Part shown: positions 32,363 through 45,099 of the stretch, piece by piece
Numbering within the stretch: the first letter of the stretch is position 1
Layout of the letters: every line of letters begins with the position of its first letter
NCBI GenBank assembly: GCA_022393335.1
Contig: JAJEKB010021564.1
Coordinates: 368,146 to 432,145, forward strand
DNA length: 64,000 nucleotides
Source: Macrotrachela quadricornifera
Taxonomy: Eukaryota > Rotifera > Eurotatoria > Philodinida > Philodinidae
Direction: 5' to 3'
Notes under the pieces: generated by a model
Database searches by the model: none
What the model was told of the DNA's origin: nothing
Seen by the model: the letters and a program-made list of their open reading frames with translations, nothing else
Translations under genes and position numbers: made by a program

Positions 32363-34240
32363 AGTTTGCTTTGTTTCGTTGCTTCTACCTCACTTTCTCT
32401 TTCTGAAGTTTAACCCTCAAGATAACACACCATTTATAAACGAAATCCATGAGAAAAAAACTAACAGCAGACCGGCAGGAAGAGAAGAAGAAGTAAGAAA
32501 ACAACTAAATTTATTTCAAATCGTATTTGTCAGAGAATCAGTAAGAAATGAATACCTGGATAAATGATAACACTCCACGTGGTAGAGAATATTCAATCAA
32601 ACCTTTTAATACAACTGAATAAAGATATTCTGACGACAATTTTTCACTATAGACAAAATAGATCATGTCTTCGATGTTTTCTGATTACATAGAGAAAGTA
32701 CATCTAGTAGTATCTATCGTTCTTTAAAGAAATTCTATTTTTAAAAACAAATATGCGTCAATAATGAAAACATATTCTTTCGTGATTTTTCTATTGACAA
32801 AAAAATATTTATATCACTAATTATCACATCAAAACCTTATCTATTCAAATATTATCCTTGTTCGATTACGAACAGGTGACAATTAATACACACGTCCTTT
32901 AAAGTCGTGATGTTGTATCTTGTTGAGAGCTAACCAATAGTGCATACACTTTTTCTACCCGTATGCGACAGACAAAGGACGGGGCATTTAAGAACAGGAA
33001 TCGGCCCATCTCTGACTTGTTGAAAGATCCTTATCAAAAGATGCAGAAAAAGATGGCCAATCTTTCTATGATATATTCAATCCATGTGATACACTCCTTA
33101 ATGGTTTTATATGACTGATTTCACATCATATTTTTGCTTAGTTTTGACAGCATAAAATGATCTTTTGACTCGAAGCTATACAAAAAATTAATGTCATGTG
33201 GCTGCCAATATTCTCATCGGAAAGAGCAGAAAATTTTGCACGAATCCTTATATAATTCATCCTAAAACAAGAGAAAAAAAAAATTTTTTTTCAATACATA
33301 TACTATCAGAAATGCATGAGGAGTACCCACCTATGATACATGTTGCCTGAAAAGTTCCAACAAAAAAGTGCTACAATGAGATCTCTTATACCAGGTTCGA
33401 TGCAGTTTTTCACGAGCTACAAAATGATATAGTTGATATTCTTCTATTATTTTCATCGGTAATTGCATGCAAGGCATAAAATATAAAGCTCGATCGTCAT
33501 ACTATATCATGATATGTGAAGGTAGTGATGAGGTATACGATGCATGGAAAAATAGCACATATCGTTATTGTGATGAAAGAAAACATTATTTGCTGGAATG
33601 TGAGAGGTGAGGACTCGCAATTTTAGTAAAACATACATTGGACACATTTTAGTATTATTCCATAAAGCAAATATAGATTAAGTGACTTAATCATCGTCGC
33701 TGTCGCTTTGATCACTACCACTGCTGCCATCATCACTTCTTTGAACATCTGAATATTGAATGCAATCATCGACAGCATTAGGTAAGTTGCTTGCAGAGAG
33801 CTGGCTAGTAGTAGGATTGGTTTCGCCGCGACAGACACCAAGATGCCATATTAACACAATTCTGATGACCAGAATAAACTTAAGGAGATTGTAACCGTCG
33901 CCGAAGTAACTGGTTTCTATGATATTTTAGCAGAAATTCTACCATCAGTAGAGCTATTCTGGTGACCAGAAGAGACTTATGGATAGTAAAATATTCGATA
34001 AACTGTTTGATCTTCAGAAGGTGAGTTTTTCAGTATAGTCGAAGTAAGTTCCTGTGGAACATGATATCCCTTTTATGAAAAATAGTCTGTAAACTAAAAA
34101 ATCTCCAAATGAAAATCCCCAAACGGGGATACGATTTGGGGCAAAGAATAGTCTACCAGACGAAACATGTCGTTTGATGCTTTGAATTATTTTCTCATTT
34201 GTAAACTTACCATCACACCCTCATCATTCTCACCCTCGTC
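32363..34240. other. Intergenic, mostly featureless
   Basis: AT-rich with the presumed GH16 promoter at its left edge. Apart from the possible coding remnant at 33687-33845, nothing is supported. Confidence 0.45.
33687..33845 (-). pseudogene. Acidic C-terminal protein remnant (doubtful)
   Basis: A 52-codon open stretch ending in TAA reads HLGVCRGETNPTTSQLSASN and then an acidic tail (SDVQRSDDGSSGSDQSDSDD). Composition and ending recall the acidic end of the ISL2EU transposase remnant at 43779. Sequence further upstream on the strand is not coding. It may be the last exon of a dead transposon gene. Confidence 0.3.
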
Positions 34241-36868
34241 TAGAGATCAGCGGTTCCGAAAAAAATGGAACCAAACATATTTAATAGTAACTAAGGATTC
34301 AATCAAGTGTAACGTTATCTTCAACATATATGCGACTGCTGATCGTCTCAGTATATACTTCAGGTATTTTACAAGATAGCAGATAAGTCAAAGGATCAAA
34401 AGAAATGAAAGATTGCTGACGTAATATTATAGATAATCACCAAGCCATCTATTCTTAATACTTGTGTATGGTCTCTCCATAACTAAACTTTTCACCCATT
34501 TGAATTATTGAATCTTGATCTTATTATTATACAGCTACTAAAATCTGATGCTACACATTTAACATACGCAAAACCGAAAACAGCTTCATCACATGTTTGG
34601 AACAACTTCAGTCAAATATATATATATCAATAATAAAAAGCAAGATTTTATATTTTGCGATATATGTAAAGTTATTTTACATTACACATCAACAGACGAC
34701 ACCAGTTCTATGATAAAGCATCAGAAAGCGTGCCAAACATCGAAGAAAAACAATCAAAATGAATATATTAATATTAAAGATTATTTTCATCCTAAACCAT
34801 TTCATCCCATTCCTCAAAAAATAAAAGATAAAATTACAAATGCAGCTGTAGAACTTGTTTGTTTGGATTGTCGTGCATTTGAACTTATTGCTGGTAACGG
34901 TTTTATTAATTATTCTTATTTTTTAGATGGGTCGTAATATCAACAAACTATACAAGAGTAGAAAAGCTCAATTGATTAATTTGTGTAAGGATATGAAATC
35001 ATATTCAATTGTAGTCGATTTCTGGTCTGATTCTTATTCAGGTAGGACTTGTCGTTTGCTAATTTTATATAAATGCTTTTAAATTGAGAAAATCTCTAAG
35101 ATAATGTATGTGATATTACTACAAATATATTTTCTTTTTAGTTATAAGCTTTTGTGGTATTGCACTTTTCCATATGGATGAAAAACTAAAATTTCATGTT
35201 TTTATCTTGGGTTGCTATCCATATGATTGAGACAATCATACTTCTAGTCAAGTTCGACAATTTGTTGATGAAAAATTAATAGAATATCATTTATCATTGG
35301 ATAATAGTAAATTTATTGTTTGTGATAACGAAAATAAAATGAAATCCAGTTTTAAAGATTTATGTACAAGAGTTGGTTGTTTCATTCATTACTTGAAAAA
35401 ACAATTACAGCATTGTTTTACTACAGAGATTATCGATAAGGTTCCGGTTAACTGTGAAATTGTACAAGAAATATTTCACAATATTCAAGTTATTGTGTCC
35501 CACATGGAACGAGCACATAAACAAGCTAAATTATCTAGAAAACTTCAATCTTATTCAGACACTAGATTCAATAGTGCATTCTATACAATGGATGTTTTTC
35601 TTATTGTATTTGACGAACTAGTTGGTGTTTTAGAACAGAATTTTTTGAACAATTATACGTTAATTGATAAACATCTTTTAACAATTGTTTGCTTATTTCT
35701 AAAACCATTCGATGAAGTAATCGAACAACTCAATTATGATACAAAATCAACTATTTATAAAGTTTCGCCATTAAGACAATACTTATTAAATCATTGTACT
35801 ACTCATCCTGATGACCATGATGGAATACAGCAAGTAAAAAAATTTCTTCGTAATAACCTAACATTTGACAGTTTCCGCAATTTTACTGTCTAATTTGAAC
35901 AGTTAAAGGTTCAGGAAGAGTAGACAAAAGTAAAACACCAATTTAATATCCGACAAGAAACCGAAGTGACTTGTTATTCATGTAGAAACTATGATGTTTC
36001 ATCTAAGTATATAAGAGTGTTTAGAATCTGAATTCTTTATATGACGAAATGATGGTTTTTGCAAGATATTCATTATATGACAACATTTCTCCATCCATCT
36101 ATGAAAAATTTTCATATAGATTCTGCTTCACGACAGAAAGCTGTCGAGTTGGTTAGACGAGAAATTATTAAGCGACAACCAACATTACCAGCTACTATAA
36201 ATCCAGTTAATTCTTCATCAACAACATCAAAAGGTCTTCTTTCACACTGCTTTGATACACCACACAATGATTTAAAATCAACATCAACATCATATGATGA
36301 ATTAAAAGAATATATAATATTAAATGATCAAATCAAAGAAGATGATGATATTTTACAATTTTGGTTACAACAGAAATCCAAGTTTCCGATTTTATTTTCA
36401 ATTGTTCAAGATTTATATGCTGTATCAGCGTCAAATACAACAGTTGAATGAGTTTTCTCATCTTCAAAAATTACCATTACAGATAAACGTACTCGTCTTG
36501 GCACTGCCAAAATAAATATGCTCTTGTTTTTACAAAAGAATTTATTATTACTGAAATCATTCGATTAAAAGAATGATAACCAAATTGACACAACTCAATT
36601 TTTGGTGACGATGATGTTGAAGATAAAGGAAATGATAAAATAGATTTTATTTAAAAGTTGTCAGATTGATGCATAGTATTACTGGGAAATATTGTATTAT
36701 TTTGTTTTTCATTGTATATCATTCTTTCACTTTTTCTTTTATTCTTTGAAGAAATTTCTTTTTTGATAACAAAATAAACCTGAACAATCTCGAAAATGAA
36801 ATATCAAAATTCCTAAAAAAATATATTATTCTGTTTTTCGTCTACTCTCCTAAAACCACCGGTCTCTA
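34241..36868 (+). mobile_element. Degenerate hAT transposon, ~2.6 kb
   Basis: Possible TIRs are TAGAGATCAGCGGTTCCG at the left and the inverted CCACCGGTCTCTA at the right (TAGAGACCGGTGGTTTTAG on the other strand), with several differences. They enclose a hAT transposase pseudogene in the expected position. The neighbouring 8-mers (CCCTCGTC and CCTGCAAC) do not match, so either the duplication has decayed or the ends are placed wrongly. Confidence 0.5.
34546..36568 (+). pseudogene. hAT transposase pseudogene (BED finger + C-terminal dimerisation domain)
   Basis: The remains run in order. SSHVWNNFSQIYI is the start of a BED finger, then a frameshift at a (TA)n run, then the finger ligands CDICKVILHY and HQKAC. 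Then come KIKDKITNAAVELVCLDCRAFE, a shift near 34927, and SYSIVVDFWSDSYSG, followed by an apparent 100-bp GT-AG intron (35042-35141). The core contains KFIVCDNENKMKSSF and GCFIHYLKKQLQH, and the C-terminal hAT dimerisation region contains ILQFWLQQKSKFPIL and DLYAVSASNTTVE. Internal TGA stops are at 35228 and 36449, the second inside the conserved VE(R)VFSSS motif. In-frame breaks around 35894-36058 show it is dead. The family assignment is firm. Precise exon borders are not. Confidence 0.8.
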
Positions 36869-36903
36869 CCTGCAACAAGCAAGCAAACAAACGAACAAAC
36901 AAA

Positions 36904-37152
36904 CTATTTTTTTTCATATAACCTTCGCTTCAACCGAGGGAATAATCTAAACCGAGATACATTCTGAATTGACGCTAAAATTTTCAAGTCACATCTAGTT
37001 AAAACTGTTTGCACAACATGATATAGAACAACATTACGATATGGTCGTAAATAATCAACAACGAAAGGAATATGCTTTACTGTTGCATAATGTTCAGATT
37101 GATACCTGTAGCGAATACACCATCCATTAACAATATTGCTTAAATGGAACAA
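36904..37152 (-). CDS. Hypothetical exon-like frame (doubtful)
   Basis: An 82-codon minus-strand frame without a leading ATG. The part YATVKHIPFVVDYLRPYRNV and LTRCDLKILASIQNVSRFRL has protein-like composition, and a CTACAG acceptor-like site precedes it. No partner exon or family is recognised. It lies just downstream of the hAT remnant and may be debris of another element. Confidence 0.25.
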   Translation of the reverse strand: MFHLSNIVNGWCIRYRYQSEHYATVKHIPFVVDYLRPYRNVVLYHVVQTVLTRCDLKILASIQNVSRFRLFPRLKRRLYEKK

Positions 37153-37480
37153 AAATCAATAATCTGGAATTTAAAAACAAACCATCACAAAAGAAAAATG
37201 AAGGTAAGTCTTTTATTTAGCTTTTTTTCTGAAAGAAATGAAAAATGTTTTTATAATGAGCAGTCATAGTAGAACGGGTTTGGAGATAAGATACGTGGAA
37301 TTATAAAATAAAATACATTAATCTATCTAATCCATATAATATAAATTTTTCTTTTTTCAAAATTGTTTCACTCAAAACTTTTGTTAGTTATGTTTATGAA
37401 TGTTCATATTAGATAAATGTCGGTAGTGTAGAAGGATGTAGTAAATGCTTGTTTATAATAAATGATAAAGAGGACGATGA

Positions 37481-38094
37481 TTATTGTGGACGCTCTTCTT
37501 TAGAATAATATGACTAAAATTATACAAATATTAGTAAGACTGAATATGCAAATAAATTGTCACATTACATCTGATCTTGGAACAGATGGTGGTTGCAAAT
37601 ACTTGATAAAAACTCGTTGTTCTATTGGCTCTTGGTATATTACACGTCGAATAACTTGTGGATTAGGATCATTAAAAGCATTACCACCTAATTTCTTAAG
37701 AAGTTCATTTGTTTCTTCGTCACTAGTTGTATGAAACACTGTAGCATTAGCCAAATCATCTGTTAATGTACTTTCACATGAACTATATTTGTCTACTCTA
37801 GGTTCTGAAGTATTGTAATAACTACTATAGTTATATCGATCATTTTGACTACTAGTAGTAGTAGTATAATCATTACGATTGAGTTCTCTAGTTGTTAAGT
37901 CATTTGATGAATGGTTCAATCCATCGTTATGGGAATACCATTGACGAACTTCGCTTTTATCATTACTAAAAATGTACATATATAAATATAAATATATGTA
38001 TGTATCATTTAATTGAAATTCTAAATTCATACCTTCCGTATTGATTTGTACTACTAGCTTTGTATAATTTGTTAAATTCATTTCTAGTTGTCAT
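37481..38094 (-). CDS. Unrecognised 163-residue protein, three exons
   Basis: Exons 38033-38094, 37569-37965 and 37481-37513 are joined by GT-AG introns of 67 bp and 55 bp. The join keeps one frame from ATG 38094 to TAA 37481. The protein starts MTTRNEFNKLYKASSTNQYG, has a Ser/Thr/Asn-rich middle (TTTTSSQNDRYNYSSYYNTS) and a compact end, DEETNELLKKLGGNAFNDPN then PQVIRRVIYQEP...KYLQPPSVPR. The LGG..FNDPNPQVIR and LQPP pieces look like a conserved motif of low-complexity cytoskeletal or secreted proteins in invertebrates. This is an impression and no function is claimed. There is no signal peptide or membrane segment. Confidence 0.6.
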
Positions 38095-38744
38095 TGTTAG
38101 AAATCGACGGTTTAGAAATAAATTCTTCAAGTAAAATGAAATTAATATTTATTAATTTATATATCTATAACAGGAATACCACTTGTTTCAAACGATCATC
38201 ATCAAGATTATATGTCAACAAAAAAAAGTGAATAAACATTAGAATATCATGAGAAAGGAAAAAAAGAAGAAGAGTTTACTACGACTTTTCCTTACATCAT
38301 ACATAAAAGAGTCGAAATGTGGATACTTCACTAAACTAATACGAAATTAGTAATGGCATTTTATCTTTACTTTTTCAAGTAAACTAGATGAAAATATCTC
38401 TATCTTTACCGAACCAGTAGCATGTGATAAAAACGATTAGTAAAAGTATGAAGTTTCAGTATCGACTTATTATTTAGTTTGTTATCAGACATTAATTACA
38501 TTCTAGCGCAACAAAACTTGCATTGAATTGCGGATTGAAGACCTTGAAAATTTTGAATCTAATGTTATTACTTTGAGAATCAATATTGAATCCTTGGTAT
38601 TTCTCATAATTTTATTGTCTTCTTTATTACAATCCAATTTTTCATATGTGTAAGTCTGCCGCAGATACTGAAAACAAAATTTATTGTTGTTCTGTCATAA
38701 ATATTTATAACTAAATAGTACAATGTTTCCTTTCAAAATTACTT
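38095..38744. other. Intergenic, nothing recognised
   Basis: AT-rich. It presumably includes the promoter of the minus-strand gene ending at 38094. Confidence 0.45.
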
Positions 38745-39295
38745 ACAAGAGAACCTTCCCAGGTGCCAGATAGACCTTGGTGAATTATGTTTATGGTTAA
38801 AAGAGTTCGGACCCATTGCGTGTTACTGACGAGATATCGAGGTTTTAGTAAATTTCCCCTATAGGACCCTACTTTTTCAGCACAAACTTATTCTCGAATT
38901 TTTCACATGAAACCTCACCCACATAAAGACGTCAGCTACACTAGGTCGCAGAAAAAAACTCAGAACGTTTCGACGAAATCTCTTCGAGATATGAAGATTT
39001 CAAAAAATGCATCCTGTGTATAATAACTATAGAAAAAAGACCTTATCTTGTCATCTTCATATCTCGAAGCTAGCTGACGTCTTTATGTGGGTGAAGTTTC
39101 ATGTCGAAAATTTGAGAATAAGGTTGTGCTGAAAAAGTAGAGTCCTATAGGGGAAATTTACTAAAACCTCGATATCTCGTCAGCAACACGCAATGGGTCC
39201 GAACTCTTTTAACCATAAACATAATTCACCGAGGTCTATAAGATGTACTAAGGCCCGATTCAAAAGCGCTCTGGAACCTGGGAAGGTTCCCTTGT
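38745..39295. mobile_element. 550-bp foldback with ACAAGRGAACCTTCCCAGGT ends
   Basis: Ends ACAAGAGAACCTTCCCAGGT and ACCTGGGAAGGTTCCCTTGT are inverted repeats with one difference. The arms of about 240 bp remain paired almost to the centre (TGACGAGATATCGAGGTTTT against AAAACCTCGATATCTCGTCA, and GACGTCAGCTACACTAGG region against CTAGCTGACGTC). The right arm has ~40 extra bases near its end. Loop near 38990-39045. Non-coding MITE-like unit. Confidence 0.8.
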
Positions 39296-41373
39296 TAGAT
39301 AATATGAAAGATGAGAAGTACTCCCAAATACCATTAAATATCAGCTTATTTCTTTGATTTTGTTTAAGTACAATTCGATTTGTTTTATTGAGATAAAAAT
39401 AAATTTGATTTGACCCAAAATTTATTTGCTTATGAAAAATCTATTGGACAACATTTTTCATAAGAAAGTTCTGTTAAATATGGATTATTCATTAGTAAAC
39501 TTAAAAATGAATACTAGCTTAACGCACAATAACTATCTGAAATTTTTTTGGCTGAGTGAAAAGTGAAATTATATAAACAATCTATCCAAAGCATTGATTT
39601 CGGTTAGGACTAACTTACAGAAGTTCGAATTCGGTCGAAATTTCTTATCTATGGCGTGATATATTGGAGGAAACGTACATTGTAACTGGTTTCCAAGATA
39701 ATAACATACGTTTCGTTGTCTTTGTTTTCTAAAACGGTCCGAAAAACTATTTTGCATGTTTCTTTATACAAGTGTTCATGAATTGAGTATAGGTATGACT
39801 ATGTGAAATTATTCTACAAATGCTCTGTTCATCTATGGGCAAGATCAGAATTTGATTTATATGAAAACTTACTGTGTCATAAAATCATTCAAAGCTGATC
39901 GAAAGAAAGACTATTACTGAGTATCAAAATGTAATAAATGTATGAATAATTGCACTATGAAGCTAATTTCATGGCATTCTCTTTTAATGAAAATGCATTT
40001 TGCAGCATTGAAAAAAGTTTCAAATATTGAATAGATTAGGAGTGGTATTTCATATCCACTTTATCAAGTAACGTAGAACAGCTAACTTTACATTCTGATA
40101 AAGTAAAGTAGATAGATTGTGTTGAATACAGTAAAGTGGTTTTAATTTTCATAATAAAACAAAGATAAAGTATCACTCCTAGAGTATGTCGCAAGTGTGC
40201 AAGATAACCTGGTTGGTATATGAACAATCGTGCTCTATGAAAGCAATCTTGAGGGTGAGGGTGAGGGTGTGAGGGTACCCTCTCCCACCCTCACCCTACG
40301 CTCACCCTGATTTGTCGGTATTCAGGAAGTTAAATAGAAATACTTTCAGAGGTACAACTATATAATCACAGCACCACGGCATTTATTCTCTGGTGCCTTC
40401 ACCCTCACTCTGTGATATACCCACCGATTAACATGTCGGTGAGGTTAGCGACATATTCTACTTTTTTCAGCGAATATTCTCTCATTTACCTGTGCCTAAG
40501 TAACTCATCAGTGTGCCTTATACGACTCGACGAGCCCTATCCAATGATACAATCAGATTTTCTATAGCCCAAAGTATAACCCAGAAAATCTCAAAATACT
40601 ACATTTTCTTAATAAAATTCTGACAGCATATTCGAGTAAAAGCTGCCCATATTCACTGTATCAATAGTGAAAATACTTGTGTCCGATGCAACTCGACGAG
40701 CTCTAGCCAATGGTATACTCAGAGCTTCGATAGCTCACTCGAATGCCTCAAGAACAAGAAAACATAAAAAAAAAGAAACAATCTATATGCCTGATAAGGA
40801 AAGAAAGACACAAGAAATAATAAGAATCACAAACAATACAGAGTGGTACACGATGATATACGTGTCTCTCTGTAACAACGCAGACGGGCAGATTCTGCAT
40901 GTCCGGAAAAAGAAGCGAAATGGGACGTCAGTGCAAAGCTGCTAAAATGATCATAACACTATAATAGATTCATAGTGTTAGCAATGTTTTTTTTTAATGA
41001 TAACTCTCATATTTCTCTATAAAATAACACAATTTGATCAATAATTTTATATAGGTTTGTTGTAAGTATTATCGATTTTTAGAGAGGGGTCGAAACTTTC
41101 GAACCATCTTTTAGTTATCACATTCTACGGAATTTAAATCTAGCAAGAGAATCTGTAGCGCTTACCATTATAAACGAAAGAAAAGTCTTGGAATTGGCTC
41201 TCGGTACTGACTTGGCTTAAAAGTTGAGCCTATCCTAGACCAAGGTCGCTCCGTCGCCTATACACACACCCATCCATTCTCGCTATTAAATTTTCATTTT
41301 TTCATGAAAAAGCTCCTAATAAATATAGAATTTGAATTGAACTTTCAATTTATTGTAAATAAAATGTTAGTAT
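39296..41373. other. Intergenic with GGGTGA tract and a short direct repeat
   Basis: Two items stand out. At 40247-40320 there is a GAGGGTGAGGGTGAGGGTGT tract running into its inverted complement CCCACCCTCACCCTACGCTC, which could fold. A ~48-bp direct repeat (ACTCGACGAGCYCTAKCCAA) is at 40515-40560 and 40685-40730. No gene supported. Confidence 0.45.
40247..40320. repeat. Interstitial GGGTGA / TCACCC inverted tract
   Basis: A G-rich run (GAGGGTGAGGGTGAGGGTGT) is followed within 15 bases by the C-rich complement. It is of the same type as the tracts at 3325, 11260, 13122 and 63735. Confidence 0.6.
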
Positions 41374-42496
41374 TTAAATAATAAGTGTTTGTGATCCAAT
41401 AAAGGTAATAGCGGGAAAATCAATGCGAGCTTTTTTGAATTGATTTCCCATTTCATTTGTCCATCCAAAAGCAATAGTAGCTTGATTTTTCATATTTATC
41501 CCGGCAGCACCACTTGAGAAATGAATAAATTGTCCCCAGTTCATTGAACGATCGTAACGATTTGTTCCAGGATGTTTCGGGAAATACTGTGCTAAAAGTC
41601 TGAAAAAATTGACCAAAGCTTTTGTTTCACCACCTCGTGTATACCAAGAATAGAGCCAATCTCTAAACCAATATGTATTTGGTCTTAGAAAATTGTCTGA
41701 GTTACCCATCAACAAACTTTTAGCTCTTTCTCCTTCATCTGTTAAACCTAAACCTTTGTACAAATCATATCCAAATATTTCATGTGTAGGTATATTCATA
41801 CTTCCCAAATGTTCAAACCAAGGACCAGCACCTTGATCAATTATATTCTTAAAATCATGACTTGCAGAATAATAGTAAGATGGGTGACCTCCACCATATT
41901 TTCCAGTATGAAATATAGCATAAAGTCTTTCATCAGAACCAAAACTACCATAATTTCTTTTAACATAACGCCATGCATCACGAAGATATTTTGAAATATA
42001 TGAAATTGTTGAACGAGCAACATCATTATCATAATAAAGTGTTAAATCATTGTCGTAATACACTCTTGTTAACAATTGATTATATTCAAACCAATGTTCT
42101 TTCCATGTTGCACCGACGACTTCATCGTTCAAATTTAAGAATAAAATCATTTTAATAATCACTCACAAAATTCGAATAATGTTATGCATTTAGATTAAGA
42201 AAAATAACAAATATCTATTATGTTCTTTGTCTGGTAAGGAAATATCAAAATAAAATTGCAAGACTTACCATCAAATTCAGAAATTCTATCAGTTCTTGAA
42301 AATCCAGCATTTCCAGCACTTGTTTTTGGCCAACATTCTTTTATTGATGAAGAAAATGCAAAAGCTTTACATCTTGAAGTTGTTTGACATTCTATACAAC
42401 AACTACTATAATCAAATACTTGTACAGGTGAAGATAATAGATCATTTCCTGGAATACCCCAATCATCTTTACGTATGAAACTGCCACATGTTTTTG
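41374..42496 (-). CDS. PAN/apple-domain protein with unassigned C-terminal domain, 5' end missing
   Basis: Exons 42269-42496 and 41374-42161 join across a 107-bp GT-AG intron, giving about 337 residues. An upstream exon with the signal peptide must exist (there is an acceptor TGATAG at 42497) but could not be found. The first exon encodes a PAN/apple-like domain (CGSFIRKDDWGIPG, YSSCCIECQTTSRCKAFAFS, KECWPKTSAG) with paired cysteines. The second starts VIIKMILFLNLNDEVVGATW and contains WFRDWLYSWYTRGGETKALV and MNWGQFIHFSSGAAGINMKN, a globular domain I cannot name. It includes THEIFGYDLYKG, where a zinc-peptidase HExxH motif may once have continued; the second His and following segment are absent. 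It is probably secreted, with ligand binding by PAN. Enzymatic activity is doubtful. Confidence 0.6.
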
Positions 42497-43778
42497 CTAT
42501 CAGAACATAAAGAAAAGAATTATTTCAATTGCATTTTCATTGTGTCAATTAAATATTTAGTAAAAGAACAACATTCACTGATATTACCCGAAAATGACAT
42601 TCAAATCAAGGAATTCATCAAATTCAAGAAAGATATAAAAGTCAATTACTTAGACGTTTCACACTGTCTACAAATTGAATTACACATCAATTTTTTTAGA
42701 GAAGATCATTCTCATCTGTACTATCGAAATTATCTTGGAATTTAACAAAATCCAATAACTCTATTCAATTCCATGATACTCGCAAGGTTTAGCTCATTCA
42801 CTTACATACTTTTCTTTAGTTAACAATTTATCGATTGTGATCACTTCTGTTCTCTATCTATAAACATTAGAATTAAACTCTATTAACGGACAAAGGATGG
42901 GGGACGTTTTAGGGACGTTTCAGCCCAATTGAAAAATCAAGGTACATTCGCATGAAACTTTCAGCAAACGTTTGCCATAGTCATAGCAGTCATCCCTAAA
43001 AATTTCAGCCTGATTGGTTAAACTTTTCCTGTACTTTCTCAATACGGTACCAAGCATCAAAAATAGGCAAAAATACACCTTCAAGCAAATGATGCGGACC
43101 TTCGTTCTTCACTATTTTGTTCAGACCCAAAGCCAAATTTTTTTAGAGTAACTAGTACACACTAAGAGCTACAAAAATGCAAAGAGAAGAGGGTGCGGAA
43201 AACCTGCCTTCATAACAACATGAAGAATCGTAGTGTGTTATATATCGGTAAACGTACCTTAGGGGACCCTTGTAGACCTTGCTTCTCCGATATTTGATTC
43301 GACGGTGTAGGTTATTTTATTATAAACAGTAACTATTTAAATGTAATAAATCTCAGAAATCATTAGCGATATCAGAATTATTGGCTATAATTTGATTGAT
43401 ATAGTAATATCTGTTAGCAGATGATAATGGCATGTAGTGTTTTGTACGAAACATGAGGATTTTGGATTATAGAACGCGCTTAGTAATCTCACGGGATAGT
43501 TGTATATGTTGCTGTTTGCGAAAATATTTTGACGTGTTTGTAAATTTTTCTCCGTAGTTGTGTAAAACATAATACTTTGATTTTTATAATGAACTAAAAG
43601 CTTGTGGTGAGTAAAGGAGGTTGCTTAGAGGATTTGAATTACTTAGCTCTATTAAGTATGAAATGGAAGTTTCTATTATTTGTAATTTTTCTATATTCAT
43701 TACATGAGTCTCTGTGTTAGTGTTGATTGTGCGTGAGTGGTTAGACATGATGTCAACTTTTTTTTTCCGTATTTTTTA
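42497..43778. other. Intergenic, nothing recognised
   Basis: Should contain the 5' exon and promoter of the PAN gene. No exon with a convincing ATG and donor was found. 42890-43290 is somewhat less AT-rich and may be an old repeat. Confidence 0.4.
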
Positions 43779-45005
43779 TCAAGGAAGAGAGTAAAGAAAA
43801 TCATCATCTTCATCAGATGAATCAACACAGTCATCTACTAGGTCACTGTCGTCAATGTGTTTTAAGTATGTACCATATGGTCGATACGTAGAAGAATCAT
43901 GACAATATCGTTGGTAACCCAAAAACCAAATAGCAGCTTCTTGATCACCACCTGGACAGTCACAGCAGCTATTTGTGACTTGTTCTTGATTAAACGTCAC
44001 ATAGGTGTAATAAGTCTTCAAGTTGCTATGACGAGATTTAAACCGAATTCGAATAAGTTGAGGATCAGTATTGCAAATTTGTAGTGGAAAAGCGGTATGA
44101 TCATTAAGATCGGTTGTTGGACAATGTTCCTCAGTATAAGAACGTGCCTGCTTCAATTTAAACACTCCTGGAAAAATGAACAAAGGCTAAATAAAACCAC
44201 TTGCATACCCAAATTAATAACAGACTTTAAAAAGATTTTTACAAATAAAATGCCTAAAATATTAGGAAGTCTGCAGGTCTCACGAACAGCTTTTCTAAAT
44301 ACGAATTGCTATCGCTTAGAAAGGATACATTCGATAGAAAGGAAATGATTTTTTTATTTAATTCCTTCAATAATAGAATATTTAGGTATTAGATTATATA
44401 GAAATATTAGATTATGTTATTTATTCCCGAAGCAGTTGATAAAGGTAATATTCTCAAGAAACAGGAATGAAAGTTTTTTGATATAATCCTCCGAACTATA
44501 AGCAATATATCGCTTTCTGTTTTTTTTAACAACAAATATCTCCCTTGTTAGTCTGTGGGTAAATTAATTCAATCGTACCATGCGCACAATAAATAAAATA
44601 TAGTTTCATACCAACAGTAATTAATCGAATTTGATCGATTGTAAGTATAGGAAAATTGACAATATTTGAGGTATCATTTTTTGTCCTATGTAGAGTTTCA
44701 TTGTTAAGGCGTATACGAAGTAAATTTGGTTCATAAAGACATGCCAGCATTTTAGCAGCAATTTGATCATCATTTGAAAACGAAGATATAGCAACAGCAC
44801 GGTAGCCATTAATAAGAGCGAATACAATCTGTAAGTAATCACGTACTTGAGAAATTGTTGAATTTTGAATTGTCTGATTGAACCATTTATAATGCTTCAC
44901 CCGACCATTCGCCGATTCAACAACCCAACGAATCTTGCTGATGAAGCGTGATCGATTAGCTTCAAGAGCATAAAATCGACGACGACCGTTTAGAAAGTCT
45001 GGCAT
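43779..45005 (-). pseudogene. ISL2EU (PIF/Harbinger) transposase remnant
   Basis: Two open pieces in the same orientation remain. 44526-45005 contains RRRFYALEANRSRFISKIRW then VVESANGRVKHYKWFNQ and DYLQIVFALINGYR, the end of a DDE domain with the final catalytic Glu in 'VES(A)NGR(V/L)K', as in ISL2EU-type transposases. 43779-44183 contains IRIRFKSRHSNLKTYYTYVT, CCDCPGGDQEAAIWFLGYQR and YCHDSSTYRP with an acidic end (DDCVDSSDEDDD), the SWIM-like zinc segment and tail of the same family. In it the usual cysteine-rich stretch after CDCPGG is altered. The N-terminal THAP-like and catalytic Asp parts are missing and the ~340 bp between the pieces is broken. Confidence 0.7.
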
Positions 45006-45099
45006 GCAATTGGTCGTAAAAAATTTTTCTGAACTACTTTTTTAATAAAAAACGGCTTTCTTAGGAAAAAATTGGTCTTTTATAAGATTCCAGCAGATG

